9,094 nt of DNA from an uncultured Collinsella sp. (GTDB taxonomy: Bacteria > Actinomycetota > Coriobacteriia > Coriobacteriales > Coriobacteriaceae), in the NCBI GenBank assembly GCA_900548075.1, contig URJD01000063.1:1-9094 (forward strand), written 5' to 3'. The notes beneath the pieces were generated by a model. That model was given only the letters and a program-made list of their open reading frames with translations. It ran no database searches and had not been told where the DNA came from. Positions 1 to 5,517 of the stretch are shown here, piece by piece; the first letter of the stretch is position 1; the number at the start of each line of letters is the position of its first letter. Position numbers and translations under genes: made by a program.

Positions 1-628
1 CGGCATGTTCGGAGCGCGGCAGCAGTTCCTCGAGTTCCTCATACTCGCCCGGCTTAGGGTCGACCTCGCCGATGTGCTCGAGGGCAAAGCGCGCCTCCTC
101 GACGCGGCTCCCCTGTGCACGCGAGGCCTCCTCAACGCGACGGACCTCCTTAGCGGCCGCGCGCGAGGCTTTAAAGCAAGCGCGGTACGCATCCAGCGCC
201 TCGAGCGCAGAGCGTCCCGCCCAGGCATCAACCATGGCAACATGGTGCGCCGGGTCGAGCAAGCGCTGATGCTCATGCTGTCCGCACAGATCCATCATCA
301 CGCCAACGCGCTCCGAAAGCTCGCGCACACTGGCGATGCGGCCGTCAATCTTCACGCGGCTGCGGCCCTCGGCAGAAAGGCTGCGCTGGACCGTGAAGCC
401 CTCCGTGTCGTGCGGCCCGTCAAACAGACGCGCTTCGACGCTCGCCAGCGTCTCGCCCTCGCGCACCGTCGACGAATCCGCACGCTCGCCCAAAATAAGC
501 TTGAGGGCCGAGAGCAGCGCAGTCTTGCCGGCGCCGGTCTCGCCGGTCAGAACCGTTAGGCCCGCGCTCGGAACCAACGTCGCCTCACGAATAAGTGCAA
601 TGTTGGAAACCTGCAGCTCATCGATCAT
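1..628 (-). CDS. recN: DNA repair ATPase RecN, N-terminal part (cut by window edge)
   Basis: RecN is an SMC-like ATPase that acts early in double-strand break repair by homologous recombination. The first 209 codons are visible and the rest lies beyond the left edge; full proteins are about 550-560 residues. The N-terminus reads MIDELQVSNIALIREA, typical of the family. Residues 29-36 are a Walker A motif, GETGAGKT; the last residue is usually Ser and here is Thr. Residues 116-126, GQHEHQRLLDP, match the conserved Q-loop segment of RecN. From about residue 140 an Ala/Glu/Arg-rich helical stretch begins the coiled coil. The ATG at 628 lies inside the end of nadK, giving an 11-base overlap and suggesting translational coupling. 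tlyA-nadK-recN is a recurring order in Actinobacteria and Firmicutes. Identification is firm; only completeness downstream is unknown. Confidence 0.95.
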   Translation of the reverse strand, partial: MIDELQVSNIALIREATLVPSAGLTVLTGETGAGKTALLSALKLILGERADSSTVREGETLASVEARLFDGPHDTEGFTVQRSLSAEGRSRVKIDGRIASVRELSERVGVMMDLCGQHEHQRLLDPAHHVAMVDAWAGRSALEALDAYRACFKASRAAAKEVRRVEEASRAQGSRVEEARFALEHIGEVDPKPGEYEELEELLPRSEHA

Positions 629-1478
629 GACGGACTCCGTAGAATACGCGGCTCACCGAGTTATAGAAGCTCTCGGGGCCGTAATCGAGCAGCAGCACAT
701 CTCCGGGCCCGCGGCGCACAGCCACGCTCTCAACGGTGCCATCGCAGGTAATAAACTGTCCATCGATAGCGATCGCCGGAACGCTCGGGCGATCATCGGA
801 CATAAAGATCTCGACGACATCACTCGGCGAAGTCAAGAAAGCGCGAGCCTGAATGGTATGTGGAGCGATGGGCACGCAGACCATGCCCGTGTAATCGGGG
901 CTCACGATGGGGCCACCTGCACTGAGCGCGTACCCCGTAGAACCAGTCGCCGTGGACACGACCACGCCGTCGCCACGCAGTCGATCGATATGGTGGCCCG
1001 ACACCGTGATGTCGAACTCAACCATATCGGACAGGGGGCCGCGCGTGAGCGCCATGTCGTTGAGGGCGAACGTGCGCACGACATCCTTCGTGCCATCGTC
1101 GCGCACGGACACGATATCCGCGGCGATGGTGGCGCGACGGCTCACGTGCAGCTCGCCGGAAAGGGCGTCGCTCACGACCTGCAGAATGTCGCGCTCCTCG
1201 GGGCTCGCAGCAGTTAAAAAGCCCAGGTGACCATAGGAAAGACCGAGGATAGGAATCTCGCGATGGTTGAGGATGCGGGCAGCGCGCAGCAACGTACCGT
1301 CGCCGCCGAGCGTAATGACCAGATCGGAGCCGTCAATATCAGGCGTGCTTTGAATCTTCGATCGCTGGTCGGCAGCCCATGCGACCTCATAGCCCTGGCG
1401 CGTCAGCCAAAGCTCAAGCATCAGGCCGCTCTCGACCGCCTCTTGCTTGTAGTAATTGGGAACCAGAAAGACCTTCAT
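618..1478 (-). CDS. nadK: NAD kinase
   Basis: This cytosolic enzyme phosphorylates NAD to NADP using ATP or polyphosphate. At 286 residues it is a normal length. The GGDGT motif lies at residues 58-62. The GxxxGxLGFLT segment is at 79-89, the Asn-acidic motif is Asn140-Asp141, and the glycine-rich signature DGVVVSTATGSTGYALSAGG spans 170-189. Two positions differ from the commonest form: the usual Asn after the GxxG-region glycine is Ser81, and the usual Asn-Glu pair is Asn-Asp. Both look conservative. The start ATG at 1478 overlaps the tlyA stop by 4 bases (ATGA arrangement), and the stop overlaps recN, so the three genes are probably translated from one message. Function is assigned with high confidence from the motifs. 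Confidence 0.95.
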   Translation of the reverse strand: MKVFLVPNYYKQEAVESGLMLELWLTRQGYEVAWAADQRSKIQSTPDIDGSDLVITLGGDGTLLRAARILNHREIPILGLSYGHLGFLTAASPEERDILQVVSDALSGELHVSRRATIAADIVSVRDDGTKDVVRTFALNDMALTRGPLSDMVEFDITVSGHHIDRLRGDGVVVSTATGSTGYALSAGGPIVSPDYTGMVCVPIAPHTIQARAFLTSPSDVVEIFMSDDRPSVPAIAIDGQFITCDGTVESVAVRRGPGDVLLLDYGPESFYNSVSRVFYGVRHDR

Positions 1479-2287
1479 AGCGTTGCAGCTTTCTCGCTCA
1501 AAACCGATACCTGGGATTGCAGCTCATCTTGCGAGCGGTCGCCGGGGTCAAATCTCGTGCCGTACAGGAAAAACTCAACGTTGCCCTTGGCACCATGAAT
1601 GGGTGACACGCACACATCGACCGGGAAGAGGCCCTTGGCAGCAAAGAGTTCAACCGCCGCCACGAGTGTATCGCGGCGCACGGCGGGATCGGTCACAATG
1701 CCGCCCTCGCCCACCAGCGCCGCCGGAGCCTCAAACTGCGGCTTTACGAGCGTGCAGAATGCACCCGTAGGCGCCAGGCACGCCAGCACCGCATCGATAA
1801 TGTTCGCGATGCTAGTAAACGAGACATCACACACTGCCAGGTCGATGGCGCCGGCATAGCCAAGCTCAGGCAGCTGCGTCACGTTTGTGCGCTCATGCAG
1901 CGTCACGCGATCGTCCTGACGCAACGACCAATCGAACTGGGCGCGACCCACGTCCACCGAGACAACGGTCGCAGCTCCGCGCTTGAGCAGGCAATCGGTA
2001 AAGCCGCCGGTAGAGCAGCCCACATCCAGACAGGCAAGGCCCGTCGGATTGATGCCAAACGCATCGAGCGCGCCTTCGAGCTTAAGACCGCCGCGGCCAA
2101 CATAGGGAATGCGCCCCTTCACGTGCAGCGGCAGGCCCGGGATCACCTTAAGACCCGGCGAACTCAAGCGCTCACCGCCACTCGAGACCAAGCCGGCCAT
2201 AAGAGTGCGAAGGGTATCCGCGCGATCGGCGCAGATGCCCTGTGAAATCAGTTCGTCATCAAGACGCACGCGTTTCATGAATGCCAT
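1475..2287 (-). CDS. tlyA: TlyA-family 23S/16S rRNA 2'-O-methyltransferase
   Basis: TlyA methylates ribose 2'-hydroxyls of rRNA; in mycobacteria this confers capreomycin sensitivity. An S4 RNA-binding domain (about residues 4-64, beginning KRVRLDDELISQG) is followed by an FtsJ/RrmJ-like Rossmann methyltransferase domain. The SAM-binding motif DVGCSTGGFTD is at 88-98. The family's catalytic Lys-Asp-Lys-Glu set appears as Lys69 (GRGGLKLE), Asp154 (CDVSFTS), Lys183 (VKPQFE) and Glu239 (GNVEFF). The start is uncertain. ATG at 2287 puts the first two catalytic residues at the same numbers as I recall for the M. tuberculosis protein. ATG at 2278 and TTG at 2290 are in frame alternatives, and none has a strong Shine-Dalgarno sequence. 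It follows xseB by 26 bases and overlaps nadK by 4. Family is certain; the exact methylated nucleotide is not deducible. Confidence 0.93.
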   Translation of the reverse strand: MAFMKRVRLDDELISQGICADRADTLRTLMAGLVSSGGERLSSPGLKVIPGLPLHVKGRIPYVGRGGLKLEGALDAFGINPTGLACLDVGCSTGGFTDCLLKRGAATVVSVDVGRAQFDWSLRQDDRVTLHERTNVTQLPELGYAGAIDLAVCDVSFTSIANIIDAVLACLAPTGAFCTLVKPQFEAPAALVGEGGIVTDPAVRRDTLVAAVELFAAKGLFPVDVCVSPIHGAKGNVEFFLYGTRFDPGDRSQDELQSQVSVLSEKAATL

Positions 2288-2313
2288 CAACCATTCGTAT
2301 CCGGAGATGCGGC

Positions 2314-2553
2314 CTAGCTATCCTGGGATTCGTTTGCCGCATCCTCATCGTATTCCTGCTCGAGCTTGTCGGCCTCACGCGGCGTAAGCTCAAACTTGTC
2401 GACCATATCGACCGCGCGGGACCCCAGCTCAATCGCTTCGTCAAACAAATCGAGCGAACGCTCCAAGGAGGTATCCTTGGAGCGAACGGTAGCGATAATC
2501 TGATCCAGACGGTCCGAGATCTCATCAAAGTTACGGACAGAACCCTCTGGCAT
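2314..2553 (-). CDS. xseB: Exodeoxyribonuclease VII small subunit
   Basis: XseB is the small subunit of exonuclease VII, which degrades single-stranded DNA; several copies bind one catalytic XseA. The protein is 79 residues, a typical length. Residues 8-44 carry the family pattern of a helical hairpin: NFDEISDRLDQIIATV followed by SLERSLDLFDEAIELG. The C-terminus is acidic and probably disordered (from about residue 66). The ATG at 2553 is two bases after the nusB stop. A GAGGAG ribosome-binding sequence lies in the last codons of nusB, so translation is likely coupled. The catalytic partner gene xseA, often the immediate upstream neighbour, is not in the window. A perfect hairpin sits inside the coding sequence and is listed separately. 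Confidence 0.93.
   Translation of the reverse strand: MPEGSVRNFDEISDRLDQIIATVRSKDTSLERSLDLFDEAIELGSRAVDMVDKFELTPREADKLEQEYDEDAANESQDS
2459..2484. repeat. Perfect 11-bp inverted repeat inside xseB
   Basis: CGCTCCAAGGA (2459-2469) and TCCTTGGAGCG (2474-2484) are exact reverse complements separated by four bases. On the xseB message this makes an 11-bp stem with a UACC tetraloop. There is no T-run on either side, so it does not look like an intrinsic terminator. It falls within codons for the RSKDTSLER part of XseB. Role unknown: it could be chance, an mRNA processing or stability element, or a protein-binding site. Confidence 0.6.
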
Positions 2554-2555
2554 GA

Positions 2556-3140
2556 CTACTCCTCGACGGAGTCGATGTCAGCCTCGGCGGCGACCGCATC
2601 CTCGGCCAGCACGCCAGCCTCAGCCTGAGCAGCTGCAACCTTTGCGGCAGCCTCGGCAGCCTGTGCCTCCTCGCGAGCGCGATCCTCGGCCAGCAGCTCC
2701 TGGTATAGGTCCTCGCCCGGCAGCTCCTCGCTGCGAGCGATCTTACCCAGCACGCCGTTGACGAACGACGCGGACTGGTCGGTGCCATAGGCCTTGGCAA
2801 GCTCAACGGCCTCGTTGATCACGATGGCGTCCGAGACCTCCTCGTCGGTGAGGAAACGCATCTCGTAAACGGCGATACGCAGCAGGTTGCGGTCGGCGCC
2901 GGGCATGCGCATAAGATCCCAGTTCTTGGCAACGGAGCGCAGAGCACAGTCGATGCGGTCGATATGCTCGTAGGCACCTCGGCACAGCTCCAGCGCATAG
3001 GGATCGAGGGGACCCTTCGAGATCAGGAAATCACCCTCGAGGACGCGCTCGAGCGGGCTGTCCGTGGCCTCGGCCTGGAACAGCAGCTGCAGCGCCTGAC
3101 TGCGGGCAAGCGTACGCCCGCGATAAACCTTAAGGCTCAA
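2556..3140 (-). CDS. nusB: Transcription antitermination factor NusB, with C-terminal extension
   Basis: NusB binds boxA RNA with NusE (ribosomal protein S10) to promote antitermination on rRNA operons. The conserved all-helical core occupies residues 9-137: RTLARSQALQLLFQAE at the start, RNLLRIAVYEM at 84-94, and INEAVELAKAYG followed by SFVNGVLGKIA at 108-135. The E. coli protein is about 139 residues. This one is 194 because of a tail of roughly 57 residues rich in Ala and Glu, probably helical or disordered. The start is TTG at 3140, with no ATG available close by. AAGGAG six bases upstream, overlapping the end of the asp23-family gene, supports it. The stop is two bases before xseB. Neighbours efp upstream and nusB downstream are conserved in Actinobacteria. 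Confidence 0.95.
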   Translation of the reverse strand: MSLKVYRGRTLARSQALQLLFQAEATDSPLERVLEGDFLISKGPLDPYALELCRGAYEHIDRIDCALRSVAKNWDLMRMPGADRNLLRIAVYEMRFLTDEEVSDAIVINEAVELAKAYGTDQSASFVNGVLGKIARSEELPGEDLYQELLAEDRAREEAQAAEAAAKVAAAQAEAGVLAEDAVAAEADIDSVEE

Positions 3141-3143
3141 AGG

Positions 3144-3506
3144 TTACTCCTTGGGGAAAACGAGGCCGTCGATGCAAACGTCAACGCGCTCGACCTCAAC
3201 GCCAACCTGGGCATCGATGGCGGCGACCACGGCAGCGCGAACGGCCTCGGCGAGTTTCTTGAACGGATAGCCAAAGAACACCACGACGCGCACGGTGAGT
3301 GCGAGCTTGTCGCCGACGACCTCGGCCTCGACCGCCGGCTCGGAAGCCGGGGCCTTGGACGAGAGCATCATGGAGACAAGGTTGGTGGCAAGGTCCTTGA
3401 CGCCAACGGAGGCGATGCCCTCGACATCGGACACGGCGCGCGAGACGATGGCGGTCAGAACATCGGGCGAAATGCCGATGCCGTCAATCTTGATTTCCTG
3501 GGGCAT
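3144..3506 (-). CDS. Asp23/Gls24 family protein
   Basis: This is a small protein of 120 residues of the Asp23/Gls24 family. Recognisable parts are the N-terminal segment GISPDVLTAIVSRAVSDVEG followed by a glycine/valine turn, a variable linker rich in Ala/Pro/Glu (about 49-62), and a second half with the pattern VRVVVFFGYPFKKLAEAVR and VEVERVDVCIDGLVF. It has no signal peptide or membrane segment, so it should be cytoplasmic. Family members include a staphylococcal cell-envelope stress protein and Bacillus YqhY, which lies next to nusB and influences acetyl-CoA carboxylase activity. The position just before nusB matches YqhY, but no acc genes are present here. The ATG at 3506 has AGGAGG four bases upstream. 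The biochemical role is not known; the family call is confident. Confidence 0.92.
   Translation of the reverse strand: MPQEIKIDGIGISPDVLTAIVSRAVSDVEGIASVGVKDLATNLVSMMLSSKAPASEPAVEAEVVGDKLALTVRVVVFFGYPFKKLAEAVRAAVVAAIDAQVGVEVERVDVCIDGLVFPKE
3147..3152 (-). promoter_or_regulatory. Ribosome binding site for the TTG start of nusB
   Basis: AAGGAG on the minus strand, six bases before the TTG at 3140, forms part of the last codons and stop region of the upstream Asp23-family gene. It is the main evidence for choosing the TTG start and suggests coupled translation. Confidence 0.75.
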
Positions 3507-3530
3507 GAGTCCTCCTAGAAAAGTTGTTTG

Positions 3531-4094
3531 CTAGACGCGGGAGACGAACTTGCCGTCGCGGGTGTCAACCTTGATGACCTCGCCCTCGTTGAGGTACATG
3601 GGGACCTGGATGACAGCGCCGGTGTCGATCGTGGCCGGCTTGGTGGAACCCTGGACGGTGTCGCCCTTAAAGCCCGGGTCGGTCTGGACGATGGTGGTCT
3701 CGATGAACATCGGCGGGGTCACGCCCATGAGCTCATCGTCGGCGAAGAGCAGCTGGCAGATGTCGTTCTCGCGCAGCCACTTGGAGTTCTCGCCCACCAT
3801 GTCCTCGGGAACGGGAACCTGCTCATAGGACTCGTTGTCCATGAAGATGTAGTCGGTGCCATCGTTGTAGAGGTACTGGAACTCACGGGTGGTGAGCATG
3901 ACGCTCTCGAACTTGGTGCCGGCGTTGCAGGTGTTCTCGACGACGCGGCCGCTCTTGATGTCGCGGGTCTTGTAGCGCACAAACGCGCCGCCCTTGCCCG
4001 GCTTGACATGCTGGAACTCGACGATGGTGTAGACCTTGTCCTTGATGCGGAGACCGAGGCCGTTCTTGAAGTCGGCGGTGGAAATGGTAGGCAT
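3531..4094 (-). CDS. efp: Translation elongation factor P
   Basis: EF-P binds between the P and E sites of the ribosome and relieves stalling at consecutive prolines. The 187-residue length is standard. The N-terminal KOW-like domain (about 1-64) carries the tip loop HVKPGKGGAFV. Lys34 in PGKG is the position that is post-translationally modified in many bacteria. Two OB-fold domains follow, ending in the family-typical VDTRDGKFVSRV. No modifying enzyme gene (epmA/epmB, earP or ymfI-like) is visible in the window. The open frame extends 11 codons upstream, but ATG at 4094 gives the conserved N-terminus MPTISTADFKNG and has AAAGG five bases before it. It is the first gene of its transcript, with its own promoter, and is followed after 24 bases by the Asp23-family gene. 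Confidence 0.97.
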   Translation of the reverse strand: MPTISTADFKNGLGLRIKDKVYTIVEFQHVKPGKGGAFVRYKTRDIKSGRVVENTCNAGTKFESVMLTTREFQYLYNDGTDYIFMDNESYEQVPVPEDMVGENSKWLRENDICQLLFADDELMGVTPPMFIETTIVQTDPGFKGDTVQGSTKPATIDTGAVIQVPMYLNEGEVIKVDTRDGKFVSRV

Positions 4095-4099
4095 AGCGA

Positions 4100-4104
4100 C
4101 CTTT
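4100..4104 (-). promoter_or_regulatory. Ribosome binding site fixing the efp start
   Basis: AAAGG on the minus strand, five bases upstream of the ATG at 4094, supports this start over the in-frame upstream ATG at 4127, which lacks a comparable site and would add a non-conserved N-terminus. Confidence 0.7.
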
Positions 4105-4151
4105 CTTGTTATGGGCAGAACGCACAAGCGTCCAAATTACATACGACAGAA

Positions 4152-4180
4152 ATTATACACTTGCAGACGGCGCCTGCGGT
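4152..4180 (-). promoter_or_regulatory. Likely promoter of the efp operon
   Basis: A perfect -10 hexamer TATAAT lies at 4157-4152 on the minus strand, just downstream of the pepQ terminator and about 57 bases before the efp start. The -35 region 16-18 bases further up (around 4174-4181) is a poor match. The predicted transcript would begin near 4145 with a leader of about 50 bases. This suggests that efp and the genes after it form a transcription unit separate from the peptidase gene. Confidence 0.6.
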
Positions 4181-4185
4181 GAGCG

Positions 4186-4231
4186 CATAAAAAGAGAACG
4201 CGGGGCGTCCGAATCAATCCGGACGCCCCGC
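4186..4231 (-). terminator. Rho-independent terminator of the M24 peptidase gene
   Basis: A perfect 12-bp GC-rich stem (arms 4220-4231 and 4200-4211) closes an 8-base loop. On the minus strand it is followed directly by TTCTCTTTTTATG, a U-rich tract. It begins 23 bases after the stop codon at 4255. The T-tract is present only in the minus-strand direction, so it should terminate transcripts from the peptidase gene and not antisense ones. Confidence 0.9.
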
Positions 4232-4254
4232 CCCAAACTATCTACTGAAGTAAA

Positions 4255-5385
4255 CTAGCAGTCGATAACGTGCAGGTCGTGCGGGGTCTTGGTGAAGGGC
4301 TCATAGCCGTTCTCGGTGACCACGCCGTAGTCCTCCAGGCGCACGCCGCCCACGCCGGGCAGGTAGACGCCGGGCTCCATGGTGATAACCGAGCCGACCT
4401 CGATGATATTCTTGCTGCGGTTAAAGTTGGGCAGCTCATGGATGTCGATGCCCACGCCGTGACCCAAGCCATGGTTATAGTAATCGCCATAGCCGGCATC
4501 GCCGATGATCTTCTTGGAGAGCTTGAAGATGTCGTTGCCCTCAACGCCCGGATGGATGGCGGCGACGCACTCCTCGTGCGTACGGCGCACGAGTGCGTAC
4601 AGGTCGAGCTGCTCCTGGGTGGGCTCGCCCATCACGACAGTGCGCGTCATGTCGGAGCGGTAATCGCAATAGCCCGCGCCGTAATCCATAAGAACGAAAT
4701 CGCCCTTCTCGATCACGCGGTCGCTCGGCACGGCATGCGGGTTGGCGGTGTTGGGGCCGCTCGCGACGATGGAACCGAAGGCCAGGCTGTCGGCACCGTT
4801 GGCGAACATAAAGTTCTCGAGCTCGTTGCGTACCTGCTTCTCGGTCATACCGGGCTTAATAAAGCCGAGCATGTGCTGGAAGGCGGCATCGGTGATCGAC
4901 TGCGCATGGCGCATGAGCTCAATCTCCTCGGCGTCCTTGATGGCGCGCATCTTGCGGATATCGTCGTGCATCAGCGGCAGCATACAGGCGACGGAACGGT
5001 CCTCCAGGCCGCGCTGAATACCCTGGTAGAAATTAATCTGCATATCGTCCTCGACAGCGCAGACGCGGCATTTGTTGGCCGCGATCTTGCCGGCGACCCA
5101 ACCGGGGATGGTGCCCTCATCCATGTCGTAGACCCAGGGGCTGCCGGCTGGCGTGTTCTCCTCAAAGCTGTTGAGGTAGCGCGAGTCGGTGTGGAACAGG
5201 CACTGGTCGGCCGTAATAAACGCAGCGTGCGGGAACTCGAAGGTGTAGTCGAAGACGCCCTTCACGCCCGTAAGCCAACGAAGGTTGGCCTCGTCGCGCA
5301 CCACGATGGCGTCGTAGCCACGCTCGACCATCAGGGCACGGACACGCTCGATACGACCGGCAGGACCGGCAGCAAACTCAGACAT
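4255..5385 (-). CDS. pepQ: M24B metallopeptidase, Xaa-Pro aminopeptidase/dipeptidase
   Basis: This is a cytoplasmic two-metal peptidase that releases residues N-terminal to proline. The protein is 376 residues. A creatinase-type N-terminal domain (about 10-140) is followed by the pita-bread catalytic domain (about 150-370). The five metal ligands are present: Asp234 (MDYGAGY), Asp245 (RSDMTRTV), His309 (GLGHGVG), Glu337 (TMEPGVY) and Glu351 (VRLEDYG). Auxiliary His217 (NPHAVPS) and His316 are also present. The ATG at 5385 has AAAGGA six bases upstream. It has its own intergenic region upstream and a strong terminator downstream, so it may be transcribed alone. Position between aroB and efp matches pepQ of other Actinobacteria. 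Whether it prefers dipeptides (PepQ) or longer peptides (PepP) cannot be told from sequence. Confidence 0.92.
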   Translation of the reverse strand: MSEFAAGPAGRIERVRALMVERGYDAIVVRDEANLRWLTGVKGVFDYTFEFPHAAFITADQCLFHTDSRYLNSFEENTPAGSPWVYDMDEGTIPGWVAGKIAANKCRVCAVEDDMQINFYQGIQRGLEDRSVACMLPLMHDDIRKMRAIKDAEEIELMRHAQSITDAAFQHMLGFIKPGMTEKQVRNELENFMFANGADSLAFGSIVASGPNTANPHAVPSDRVIEKGDFVLMDYGAGYCDYRSDMTRTVVMGEPTQEQLDLYALVRRTHEECVAAIHPGVEGNDIFKLSKKIIGDAGYGDYYNHGLGHGVGIDIHELPNFNRSKNIIEVGSVITMEPGVYLPGVGGVRLEDYGVVTENGYEPFTKTPHDLHVIDC

Positions 5386-5416
5386 GCAGATTCCTTTCTT
5401 GTTGTCTCAATATAGA

Positions 5417-5480
5417 CGGGACGGGTCTCAACCGAACGACGGAATCGCATGCGATCCGCAACCGATTGAAAACCCGCCCC
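5417..5480 (-). promoter_or_regulatory. Nested inverted repeats in the region upstream of pepQ
   Basis: The intergenic region between the aroB-like gene and the peptidase gene holds a perfect 12-bp palindrome, ATCGCATGCGAT (5444-5455). It is flanked by CGG and CCG that extend the stem with a one-base bulge. Outer arms at 5468-5480 and 5417-5429 can pair over about 11 bp with two single-base bulges. As RNA this would be a long two-part hairpin; as DNA the palindrome could be an operator. No U-tract follows, so it is not an obvious terminator. I recognise no known riboswitch. The function is unknown. Confidence 0.4.
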
Positions 5481-5482
5481 TC

Positions 5483-5511
5483 AACATGATACGAAAGACG
5501 ATGGAAGTCAA
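5483..5511 (-). promoter_or_regulatory. Tentative promoter upstream of pepQ
   Basis: TTGACT (5511-5506) directly after the aroB-like stop is a good -35 match. The possible -10 partners are imperfect: TATCAT at 5491-5486 has only a 14-base spacer, and CATGTT at 5488-5483 has 17. A second candidate is TATATT at 5414-5409, which has no clear -35 and would put the palindrome just upstream of the promoter. Some promoter in this gap is likely, but which one is unclear. Confidence 0.3.
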
Positions 5512-5517
5512 TAAATC

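Noticed and set aside
336..1217. 293-codon plus-strand open frame opposite nadK and recN
   Set aside because: Covers parts of two well-identified genes on the other strand, has no domain, and shows shadow-like composition.
4270..5415. 381-codon plus-strand open frame opposite pepQ
   Set aside because: It is the antisense of a clear M24 peptidase gene. Its translation is Val/Asp/His/Gly-rich with no recognisable domain, as expected from GC-rich codon bias.
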